18,162 nt of DNA from NCBI GenBank assembly GCA_023264085.1, contig JALQTF010000068.1, positions 1 to 18,162 on the forward strand, in the 5' to 3' direction. The notes under the pieces are model-generated. The model saw nothing but the letters and a program-made list of their open reading frames with translations, was not told where the DNA came from and did no database searches. This document shows, in pieces, positions 6,977 through 15,600 of this stretch (position 1 is its first letter; each line of letters opens with the position of its first letter). The DNA is from Acholeplasmataceae bacterium. GTDB taxonomy: Bacteria > Bacillota_I > Bacilli_A > Acholeplasmatales > Acholeplasmataceae. The translations under genes and the position numbers were made by a program.

Positions 6977-9096
6977 TATTGATAAGTTTATTATTGAGTC
7001 CATCCCCACATGTGACATTTGAATTTCATCATACCGTTGTTGAGATGCCTTTAGGTGCAAACCCTTATGATTATGTTGACATTCCATATGCAAAAGTTTT
7101 TGTAGATGGTGTTGAAGATACGGATGCTCGTGTGATCTACGAACGTGGTGTTGAACGTACATTTTTATCCGTATTACATACAAAAGAAGTCAAATCATTT
7201 TTTATTAAATATCGTGTACACGCACCAGCGTATGATTTAACAGAAACCATTACAATCCAATTTAATGTGTATGATGATATTGCTCCAAAGATTACATTAC
7301 GTCAACCTCTTATTTTTGAAGTAGATACCCATATCGATTTTTTAGAAATGTTTCAATTTTCAGATAATTATGATGCTGTTGAGGACTTAGACATTTATAT
7401 TTTTGATGCAAACATTAACGTCAATCAAGTTGGAACTTATACATTGACTGTCCATGCTAAAGATCAATCGAATAACGAAACGATTCAAGAGTTTTTAGTT
7501 GAGATAAAAGATTTTATTGCACCATCAATTGACCTTTTAAAAGAGATTCAAATTGAAGTGTATGATCAATTAAATATTTTTGAATTCATCAAAGTCAAGG
7601 ATAATCATGATCAAAATCTCATCGTGAATATTATCACGGATGATGTTGACTTTGATACTTTAGGAACATATGACATACGTATTTGTGTTTCAGATCAGAG
7701 CTTAAATACAACATGTATGGATTCCAAAATAGATGTGATGGATACAACATCTCCTGAAATTCAAGTGGTCACTTATACGCCAATCATTGAAGTACATACC
7801 ATCTTTGATCAACAAGACTTTTATCAATTTATTGTGAGTGTACATGATAATTATGATGCGTTAACCATTCAAGATATTGAAGTTCAAACAGATATTCGAC
7901 TCGATATTACTGGTCAGTATTTCATTACTTACTTTATTTCAGATACATCATTTAATCATACTGAAGTAAGACTTAAAGTTGAAGTAAAAGATACAATCGC
8001 ACCTTTTGTGAGATTAAAAGACCCACTTATTTTGGATGTTTTTAGCATTTTAAAGCCATGGTCACTATATGTCATTATACAAGATAATCACGATGATGAA
8101 ACACGATTAGATATCTATTTTGAATCTGATGTGGATACATCTATTTTAGGCATATATACGTTAGAAGTACGTGTGAAAGATGGATCAAAAAACGAAGCAA
8201 ACTATCTTTTTTTTATTGAAGTGATAGATCGTGTCGCACCAGAAATTACATTGGATGATGCCATCATAATTACGAATTTTAAACAACCGAATTATGCCTC
8301 TATTATTCCTATTCATGATAATTATGATCCTTTTAAAATGCTTTCAATTCAAATTATTGATACCCATGTTGATTATGATATGATTGGTTCTTATGTCATT
8401 GAAATCATCATTTCAGATCTAAGTTTAAATGTGACCTCTCGGCTTATTGATGTGTTCATTATTGATATTTTGCCTCCTGAGATAATTTTAACAACAGAAA
8501 AAATAGACATTGATGTTCAAGTTCAAGAGTTGAATTATAAATCAATGATTAAAGAAGTGAAAGATAATATCACACCGCTTGAAATTGAAGATGTCTCTAT
8601 CACGTCCAATGTTGTATTTGGTAAGGTCGGAGCTTATGATGTTTTTTACAGTGTAAAGGATGCATCATTGTCTGAAACGGTTGTGACATTGAAGGTACAA
8701 ATCGATGTTTTGATCGAACCAGACATTCAATCACATGACGTAACCTTTCAATTAAATGAAGACATCAATTTAGATTTAGGTATTTCGTATAAATCGAAAA
8801 ACATTTCTCAAGTACACATGTTATATGATGATCGCATATATAGTGAAGTAGGATTATATGAAGTGGTATACATTCTTTATGATGATGCAGGAAATCATTA
8901 TATCGCAACAAGCTTTATCACGATAGAAGACACATCACTTCAATCACTGTTTCAAGGGTACATTCCGATGATTTCAATCCTTATTTTAGGCGTTGTAATA
9001 AGCATATTTCTTAAGAAGTTTTTATCAGTTGATAGCTTTGACAAACATCATCAATTCATTTATAATGAAACCACCGAACACACACAGGAGAATTAA
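6967..9096 (+). CDS. Membrane-anchored surface protein with tandem Ig-like domains
   Basis: A 709-residue protein. A hydrophobic N-terminus (MFFLLISLLLS) looks like a short signal peptide but lacks the usual basic residues before it. An in-frame TAA 12 bases upstream and AAGGAG at 6956-6961 fix the start. Repeats of about 80 residues follow, with a DxxAPxI-type boundary whose Pro falls at about residues 107, 186, 263, 346, 425 and 504, with a variant at 585. Each has a DNYD/DNHD motif and a closing GTYTLTVHAKDQSNN-like strand, as in bacterial Ig-like DUF5011-type domains. One membrane helix (about 664-686) and a short tail containing KK end the protein, giving an outside ectodomain. Adhesion or cell-surface scaffolding is likely from the fold; no enzyme motif is visible. 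Confidence 0.8.
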   Translation: MFFLLISLLLSPSPHVTFEFHHTVVEMPLGANPYDYVDIPYAKVFVDGVEDTDARVIYERGVERTFLSVLHTKEVKSFFIKYRVHAPAYDLTETITIQFNVYDDIAPKITLRQPLIFEVDTHIDFLEMFQFSDNYDAVEDLDIYIFDANINVNQVGTYTLTVHAKDQSNNETIQEFLVEIKDFIAPSIDLLKEIQIEVYDQLNIFEFIKVKDNHDQNLIVNIITDDVDFDTLGTYDIRICVSDQSLNTTCMDSKIDVMDTTSPEIQVVTYTPIIEVHTIFDQQDFYQFIVSVHDNYDALTIQDIEVQTDIRLDITGQYFITYFISDTSFNHTEVRLKVEVKDTIAPFVRLKDPLILDVFSILKPWSLYVIIQDNHDDETRLDIYFESDVDTSILGIYTLEVRVKDGSKNEANYLFFIEVIDRVAPEITLDDAIIITNFKQPNYASIIPIHDNYDPFKMLSIQIIDTHVDYDMIGSYVIEIIISDLSLNVTSRLIDVFIIDILPPEIILTTEKIDIDVQVQELNYKSMIKEVKDNITPLEIEDVSITSNVVFGKVGAYDVFYSVKDASLSETVVTLKVQIDVLIEPDIQSHDVTFQLNEDINLDLGISYKSKNISQVHMLYDDRIYSEVGLYEVVYILYDDAGNHYIATSFITIEDTSLQSLFQGYIPMISILILGVVISIFLKKFLSVDSFDKHHQFIYNETTEHTQEN

Positions 9097-9099
9097 ATC

Positions 9100-9528
9100 A
9101 TGGCAGATGTATTAATGGTCTATTGGAGCGGTACAGGGAATACCGAGATGATGGCTGAAAAAATCAAAGAAGGTTTAGAAAACGAAGGTTTAGATGTCGA
9201 AATGGCAATGGTGGATGAAATAACACCTGCTGATGTTGAACATTATCAAAAATTAGTTTTTGGATGCCCTTCGATGGGTGAAGAAGAACTAGAAGAAACT
9301 GAATTTGAACCATTTTTTGAAGATATTACCCATTTGCTCAAAGATAAGCACATCGCCTTATTTGGTTCATTTGGTTGGGGTGAAGGTGAATGGATGAAAT
9401 TATGGGAAGCACGTGTAAAAGATGCAGGAGCTCATCTTTTTAGTGATGGACTCAAAGTAAATTACACACCAACAGATGAAGATGAAGAAGCATGTGTTGC
9501 ATTTGGTGAGGCATTTGCTAAAATATAA
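9100..9528 (+). CDS. Flavodoxin, short-chain type
   Basis: A 142-residue FMN electron carrier, matching the length of clostridial short-chain flavodoxins. The phosphate loop is SGTGNTEMMAEKI near the N-terminus. The two flavin-flanking loops are CPSMGEEELEETEFEPF and FGSFGWGEGEWM, the latter with the Trp that stacks on the isoalloxazine. The protein is strongly acidic, as flavodoxins are, and has no membrane segment, so it is cytosolic. AGGAG at 9086-9090 precedes the ATG at 9100 by 9 bases and lies within the last codons of the Ig-like gene, only 3 bases before, so the two are probably co-transcribed. The redox partner is not identifiable here; nearby genes do not suggest one. Confidence 0.95.
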   Translation: MADVLMVYWSGTGNTEMMAEKIKEGLENEGLDVEMAMVDEITPADVEHYQKLVFGCPSMGEEELEETEFEPFFEDITHLLKDKHIALFGSFGWGEGEWMKLWEARVKDAGAHLFSDGLKVNYTPTDEDEEACVAFGEAFAKI

Positions 9529-9530
9529 AT

Positions 9531-9549
9531 AAGTGCACAGCACTTTTTT
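9531..9549 (+). terminator. Short hairpin with T-run after the flavodoxin gene
   Basis: AAGTGC-ACA-GCACTT followed by TTTT: a perfect 6-base stem, 3-base loop and a T-run that begins in the 3' arm (six T in all), 2 bases after the flavodoxin stop. The stem is short, so termination may be partial. It also overlaps a GTG at 9533 that could be mistaken for the dnaE start. Confidence 0.55.
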
Positions 9550-9554
9550 ATTAT

Positions 9555-9558
9555 GGAG
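9555..9558 (+). promoter_or_regulatory. Ribosome binding site for a TTG-started dnaE
   Basis: GGAG lies 7 bases before the TTG at 9566, the first in-frame start codon after it. The longer reading from GTG 9533 has no ribosome binding site and would run through the hairpin at 9531-9549. Confidence 0.65.
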
Positions 9559-9565
9559 AACGCAT

Positions 9566-12496
9566 TTGGGATATATTGGTATTCAGAGTGTCTATACATT
9601 TTTAAAAAGTACACTCACAATTGAATCGATCATTCAGGCATCTAAACAAAGACAACATACATCTGTGATTTTAACAGATGAACATTTGCATAGCATGTTG
9701 TCTTTTTTTAAATTATCAAAACAACAAAATTTAAACCCTATTTTTACACAGATGATAACGGTAATAAAAGAAGATCATAAATATGACGTCATCATCGGAA
9801 TTATGTCTCAAAAAGGGTATCGTAATTTAATACAAATTAATAAATACATTTCTAATCAATCGCTTGATTTTGATGTTTTAATTCAGTATCAAGAAGGTCT
9901 TAGTATCACATTATATAGACTGTTAGACATCTATGATTCTCAAACATACATGTCTCATTGTTTTGAGTTTATCAAACCCTTTGATACAAGCTTTATCGGC
10001 ATCTCATTTCAAACGTTAGAAGATGATGCGTTTTATACAACCACACATGAACAATTAAGTGTAAAAACAAACAAACCCATCGTACATATACATTTAACAA
10101 AACATTTAAATGATACAGATAGAGAAACACTCGATCATGTGTATCAAATTGGTGGTCAAGAAGTGTTAACAGGTAAGTATCATTATTTAAGTTTAGACGC
10201 ACTAAACGAAGTGTATCTCTCGCATCCTAAATTAAAAGATGGGATGCAAATGTATGAAGAGATACATCAATTTGAACTTTCTTTTCCAACCTTTCACTTA
10301 CCGCAAATTCCGCTTCAAGAAGGTGTTACATCACGTGCTTTTTTAATATCACTTGCACACGTTGGACTAGAAAAAAGATTGAAAAATCAAAAAAACATGG
10401 ATATACAAAAATATCAACAAAGATTAGCATATGAATTAAAGGTTATTCAAGATCTTGGATTTGAAGAATATTTTCTTGTTGTTTATGACATTATTAAATA
10501 CGCCAAAACACATGATATTTATGTTGGACCAGGTAGGGGAAGTGTTGCCGGTTCTCTAGTTGCTTATGTCTTAGGGATTACGGATGTGGATCCTATTAAG
10601 TATGATTTACTTTTTGAACGGTTTTTAAATCCTGAAAGAAAAACAATGCCAGATATCGACATGGATTTTCCTGATGATAAAAGAGATGACGTCATTATGT
10701 ATGCAAAATCACGATTTGGGGAAAAGCATATCGCATCCATCGTAACGTATCAAACTTTTGGAAAAAAATCAGCAATTAGAGATTTAGCAAAATTATTTAA
10801 ACTCAATGCGAACCGTACAAAATATTTAACAGAATCTATTTTAAAAGAAAAAATAGACACACAAGATCAAGAAATGATGCACTTAAATGAAGCTGTCAAA
10901 AAACTAGAAGGCATCCCTAGACAAACAGGAACGCATGCTGCAGGTGTCATTTTATCTAAAGAACCACTTGATGATTTTATTCCATTAACTGAAGGGCCAT
11001 ATTCATTTTTCCAAACACAATTTGAAGCAAAAGAACTAGAATCTATTGGGCTTCTTAAAATGGATTTTCTAGGCATTAGAAATTTAAAAATTATTGATGA
11101 TGTCGTCAAAGCAATTCAAAAGCAAGATGCAGCATTTCTTATATCAAAAATACCGTTAGATGATAAAAAAACGTTTGAACTGTTATCATCTGCTTCCACA
11201 GATGGTATTTTTCAATTAGAGTCTCACGGTATGCGGCAAGTTTTAAGAAAATTAAAGCCAGATCAATTTGAAGACATCATTGCACTTCTCGCTTTGTATA
11301 GACCAGGCCCGATGGCATTTATCGATACTTATATTGAAAGAAGACATGGGAAAACATTTGAACATATGCATCCTTCGTTTGAGCCATATTTAAAGTCAAC
11401 CTATGGCATTATTGTGTATCAAGAACAAATTATGCAAATCGCACAATCGTTTGCAGGGTATAGTTTATCTGAAGCAGATTTATTGCGTCGTGGTATTTCT
11501 AAAAAAGATGAAGCATTACTCAAAAGTGAATCTGAAAGATTTATTTCAAAAGCAATTAAGCATGGACAAAAAGCACATGATGCAAAAGAAGTCTATGATC
11601 TCATCGTTCGTTTTTCTGATTATGGATTTAATAGAAGTCATAGTGTATCTTATGCACTTGTGGCGTATCAAATGGCCTATTTAAAAGCAAATCACTATGT
11701 GTATTTTATGCAAGCACTTCTAAATTCAGTCATTGGAAGTGAAAAAGCGATTGAAAACTACCATAAAGATTTACAAAAAAATGGCATTCAACTTTTACCT
11801 CCAAATATTAAAATGAGTCACGATCAATTTGAAGTGATTTCCATGAATGAAATGCGTGCACCACTATCAATTGTTAAGTCTATCGGCACGAAAACAGTCA
11901 ATCAAATGTTGAGTGATCGAGATGCATACACGCTTGATACTTGGCAAGATATTAAATCATGGCTCAAAACTCATGTATCAGAAAGGCAACTCACCCAATT
12001 AATTCATGCGGGGAGTTTTGATGATTTAAATTTAAACAGACGTACACTTATTGAAAATAGTACATTTTCAGACATTGAATATGCCATGTACTTAGATCAG
12101 ATGACGATGGCATCATTTGCTGAATATGATGATGATTCGCTTTCTGAATTGGAAAGAGAGGCATTAGGGTTTAATTTAACCTATGATTTAGGGGCACAAT
12201 TAAGGAAAATTCAAACATGCTTTATTGATGCAATTACTGATCGAGCAAATGTGATGATTCGAATACAACAGATCAAAACAATTCAAACAAAACATCATGA
12301 AACCATGGCATTTATTACATGTCATGATGGTCAACAAACATTTGAAGTAACGGTTTTCCCTAAAGTTTATCAAAAATATCAACCTATTTTAATGCTAGGT
12401 ATATTTGAAGCCAACATTCAAAAACAAATTTACAAAGATAAAACATCGTATGTTGGCAACGCTTTCAAGCGATTTGAGAAAAGTATAAAATCTTAG
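9566..12496 (+). CDS. dnaE: DNA polymerase III alpha subunit (DnaE), short form with degenerate PHP domain
   Basis: A 976-residue C-family replicative polymerase, counted from TTG 9566. The start fits the family: the N-terminus GYIGIQSVYTFL aligns with the HLHVHSEYSLL that opens normal DnaE. The palm has PDIDMDF (362-368) with catalytic D363 and D365, plus the third Asp in KMDFLG (D500). Also present are GPGRGSVAGSLV, TGTHAAGVILS, FQLESHGM and RPGPM. A helix-hairpin-helix region (around IGTKTVNQML) and a C-terminal OB-fold-like segment follow. It is shorter than the usual 1050-1160 residues. PHP metal ligands are gone (HLHVHS becomes YIGIQS, TDHGN becomes TDEHL), so no PHP exonuclease is expected. 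In Bacillota, DnaE works with PolC, which is not in this window. Confidence 0.95.
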   Translation: MGYIGIQSVYTFLKSTLTIESIIQASKQRQHTSVILTDEHLHSMLSFFKLSKQQNLNPIFTQMITVIKEDHKYDVIIGIMSQKGYRNLIQINKYISNQSLDFDVLIQYQEGLSITLYRLLDIYDSQTYMSHCFEFIKPFDTSFIGISFQTLEDDAFYTTTHEQLSVKTNKPIVHIHLTKHLNDTDRETLDHVYQIGGQEVLTGKYHYLSLDALNEVYLSHPKLKDGMQMYEEIHQFELSFPTFHLPQIPLQEGVTSRAFLISLAHVGLEKRLKNQKNMDIQKYQQRLAYELKVIQDLGFEEYFLVVYDIIKYAKTHDIYVGPGRGSVAGSLVAYVLGITDVDPIKYDLLFERFLNPERKTMPDIDMDFPDDKRDDVIMYAKSRFGEKHIASIVTYQTFGKKSAIRDLAKLFKLNANRTKYLTESILKEKIDTQDQEMMHLNEAVKKLEGIPRQTGTHAAGVILSKEPLDDFIPLTEGPYSFFQTQFEAKELESIGLLKMDFLGIRNLKIIDDVVKAIQKQDAAFLISKIPLDDKKTFELLSSASTDGIFQLESHGMRQVLRKLKPDQFEDIIALLALYRPGPMAFIDTYIERRHGKTFEHMHPSFEPYLKSTYGIIVYQEQIMQIAQSFAGYSLSEADLLRRGISKKDEALLKSESERFISKAIKHGQKAHDAKEVYDLIVRFSDYGFNRSHSVSYALVAYQMAYLKANHYVYFMQALLNSVIGSEKAIENYHKDLQKNGIQLLPPNIKMSHDQFEVISMNEMRAPLSIVKSIGTKTVNQMLSDRDAYTLDTWQDIKSWLKTHVSERQLTQLIHAGSFDDLNLNRRTLIENSTFSDIEYAMYLDQMTMASFAEYDDDSLSELEREALGFNLTYDLGAQLRKIQTCFIDAITDRANVMIRIQQIKTIQTKHHETMAFITCHDGQQTFEVTVFPKVYQKYQPILMLGIFEANIQKQIYKDKTSYVGNAFKRFEKSIKS

Positions 12497-12534
12497 TAAA
12501 AAAACATCAAAATATATAAAAAAATCAGTAAAAT

Positions 12535-12560
12535 ATGTTAAAATTAAATACGATTAACAT
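12535..12560 (+). repeat. 7-base inverted repeat upstream of the giant gene
   Basis: ATGTTAA (12535-12541) and TTAACAT (12554-12560) are perfect inverted arms around a 12-base spacer. They lie in the 112-base gap between dnaE and the giant gene and overlap the proposed -35. It is A/T-rich and has no T-run, so it is more like an operator than a terminator, but chance is possible. Confidence 0.3.
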
Positions 12561-12572
12561 TTGCGTAATATA
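12544..12572 (+). promoter_or_regulatory. Candidate promoter of the giant CvpA-domain gene
   Basis: TTAAAT (12544-12549) and TAATAT (12567-12572) are 17 bases apart, an ideal sigma-A spacing, and would start a transcript about 30 bases before the ATG. The -10 is good and the -35 moderate. Confidence 0.4.
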
Positions 12573-12608
12573 AAACGCGCACACATGCGTGAGGAAAGGT
12601 AGGCGTTT
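12573..12608 (+). promoter_or_regulatory. Leader hairpin and RBS region of the giant gene, with alternative pairing
   Basis: CGCGCA (12576-12581) pairs with TGCGTG (12586-12591), one pair being G-U, around a CACA tetraloop. This strongly GC hairpin in A/T-rich surroundings ends right at the ribosome binding site AGGAAAGG (12592-12599). An alternative stem joins AAACGC (12573-12578) to GCGTTT (12603-12608) just before the ATG, enclosing the binding site. The two folds share bases and exclude each other. Confidence 0.4.
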
Positions 12609-15600
12609 ATGCAATTATTTCAATGGGGAGTGATCATCCTATTTGCAGTATTACATTTTGCTCTTGGATATTTTAGAGGGGCTGCAAAATCAGGATATTT
12701 CACACTCGTAAACATATTATTATCATTTATTATTTTGTGGATAGTATCCGGAGTATCCATTGCAAATTCATTACCACAAGCAGATTTAATCGCTCAAATC
12801 GAAGCGAATTTATCTGGTAATGTATCTGCTGAAGTACTCTCATACTTAACACGTATTGAAGTAATTAACTTACTTTATGGACTCGTCGACGTATTCGTAA
12901 GAATTGTTACTTTCTTAGTTTTATACACTGTTGTACGTTGGTTTTTATCTTTTGTAGGATTTGGTTTACTCTACAAATATGTATTAGAAAAACATGTTCA
13001 AAAAGTGTTTAAAGTTGAAAAAGTAACATTTACAACTGAGAAAGACAAAGAAAATGATGGTGCTGAAACCATTAAAGATCCGGTTGTACATGCGAAAGTC
13101 ATTAAAAAATCTACAGATCGTTTGATCGGTGGTGCTTTTGGTGCTGTTCGTGGATTTATAACAGCCATTTTCTTATTGTTACCACTTGTCGTATTAGCAT
13201 CGACAACAAACAATTTAGATTTAGAATCAAACGGAGATGTCTTTGGTGAAACGAACTTAAATGAAGTGATTGCACCATTACAAGTGACACCCATATTTTC
13301 TGGTTTACAAAATAGCTTATTTGATTGGGCATTTGAAACAGACTTAACAGAAACGCAAGTATTTAACTTACGTGATGAGCTAAATAACGTGACTGCGATT
13401 GCACAACGTGCTTATGACGCTGGATTCTTATCAGAAAACTTTGATGTGAATGCATTAGGTTCAGAAGATGCACAAGCAGTGAAAGATATTTTAGGACTTG
13501 TTGGAGATTCAGATGTATTAATTGCTTTCTTAGAAGTCGGATCTGATTTAGCAGCAGACGGATTACTTGAAGAACTTACAGGTTTAGAATTATCTGATGG
13601 TGCCGCAACACAAGCAGCACTTACAGAATTAAAAGCTGTGGATTGGAAATTAGAACTTGCAGCACTCGGTCTCATTTTTGAGAAACTCACTGAAGTGGGT
13701 TCATTAGAAGAAATCAGTGCGTTACTTGAAGATACAAATAACTTAGCATCTCTTAGTGAAGCAGAAGTAACAGCACTTGCGGATGTTTTAAGAGCAGTTG
13801 CTGACCTACAACTCATTAAAGTTGCCAATGTTGGTGTTGAGTATGTCTTAGAACTTGAAGATGTACAAGCAAACATTGAGTGGTTACCGGTTGCTGAGCG
13901 TGAAGCATATTTAAAAGAAGCACTTGCAGAAGTCCTCAACGATACAGAATTTTTCTATGGTGAAAATGGTGATCTTTATAATTTAGCAGACTTATTAGAA
14001 GTTGTTCTTGCTGATTACGGTACGTTTAGTGTCGCACAACTTCTTGAAGAAGATCCAGTCGATGCACTCTTAACAGAAGATGGTGAAGATTTCTTAAATG
14101 CAACATTAGATGAAGTGACACAAGTTGAACTTGTTTCAGCATTACTACCGACAGCTGTTGACTTTGCATTATACAGTGCATTTGAAGCAGATGTTGCAGC
14201 AGAGCTAGATGAAGCACTAAATGACACAGTAGACAATTTAGATTTTGATGCAGAATTTGATACATTTGGTCAAATCTTTGGTGCACTTGTCACCTTAACA
14301 GCGAATGAATTGCTAGCTGGAAACGAAGAAGTGATTGATTTTGTAGATAGAGTTGCACAAAACAACTTACCAACGGTACGCCTACTCGTTGGCTATGTAT
14401 TTGATGATTCTGTTTTAGTCAATGCAGCACTTAATGAAGCAGCACCAGTATTACTAGATGCCTTTGTTGAAGATCAAAATACAAAAGATTTATTAGATAC
14501 GTTATTATTTGATGAAAATGGATTAACGATTGATTTAGGTCAAGAACTTAATACATTACTTGATGTCTTAGAAGATGTTTACGGATTTGCAACTTTACAA
14601 GATGTTTTAGACTTAACGAATGGAAATGCGGATGTCGTTTTATTCTTAGATTCAGTTTTTGCAGATGCAACTGAAGCAGCTGCATTAAGAAGTGCACTCA
14701 ACACATTATTAGCAGACTCTCAACTCATTGAACAAGTGGGTAATAACTTCGACGCAGTATTACCGTATCTTGTAGAAGATGAAAATACGCTTACATTATT
14801 AGAAACATTACTTGCAGATAACAATGGAGCACTTGCTTTAGATCTAGCTGCAGAAGTCGATACATTACTCGATATCTTAGAAGCAACCTATGGATTTACA
14901 ACTTTAGAAGGACTTCTAGGTGCAACAGAAGGTCTTGATTTAAGAGGTTCAGCTAACTTAGGTTATGCGTTTGGATCACTTGCACCTGAAGACTTTGCAG
15001 CATTAGTAACTGCAGTAAAAGACTTACAACTTGTAGGTGCGTTAAATCAAGAGAACACTGAAAGCTTACTTGCATTCTTGGGTGTTGAAAATGTTTATGT
15101 ACCTGCAACATTTGATGCAGGATTAGAATTAGAATATGTACTTAATCTTGTATACGGATTATCCGTTTACTTACATGAACATATGGAACCAGGTTTAACT
15201 CCGATTGAAGATGTTGATTTTACAGACTTATTATTAAGTGATGCACTTGCAGGATTATTACTTGTTCAAGAAGGCACACCAAATTCTCAACTTATCGTAC
15301 CAAATCTTGCATACTCAATTGAAACAGCGCTTATCGAAGCTGGTTTAAATGAAACGATTATTGTTCCTGAAGTATTACTTGCATCTAGTCCAGAAAGTGC
15401 AGCATGGGTCGCAGAATACAATGTATTAGTCACGTTATTATTAACCATTGCTGAACTCGCTTCTAACTACTATGAACTTTCTGTTTGGGGACTCGAAGAC
15501 TTACTTTCAAATACTGATGGTGAGCTTGTGGATACATTAGCATTTGCTGATGATATCTTACAACCAAATATGACCGCACTTAAACAAGTGGTGGGTGGCA

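Noticed and set aside
9533..9565. GTG 9533 as the dnaE start
   Set aside because: No ribosome binding site, overlap with a hairpin and T-run, and residues that extend beyond the family N-terminus.
11403..11684. A 93-codon + strand frame inside dnaE
   Set aside because: It is out of frame with the well-conserved polymerase sequence and its translation resembles no protein; it is a shadow.
12497..12534. Terminator after dnaE
   Set aside because: The stretch is A-rich with no hairpin arms or T-run on the + strand.
13412..13939. Long open frame on the minus strand (175 codons), with others at 12998-13294, 14015-14286, 16016-16318 and 16487-16789
   Set aside because: They lie inside the giant + strand gene, are Ser/Ala/Thr-rich as expected from the reverse complement of GCA/GAA/TTA-rich coding sequence, and have no convincing ribosome binding sites.
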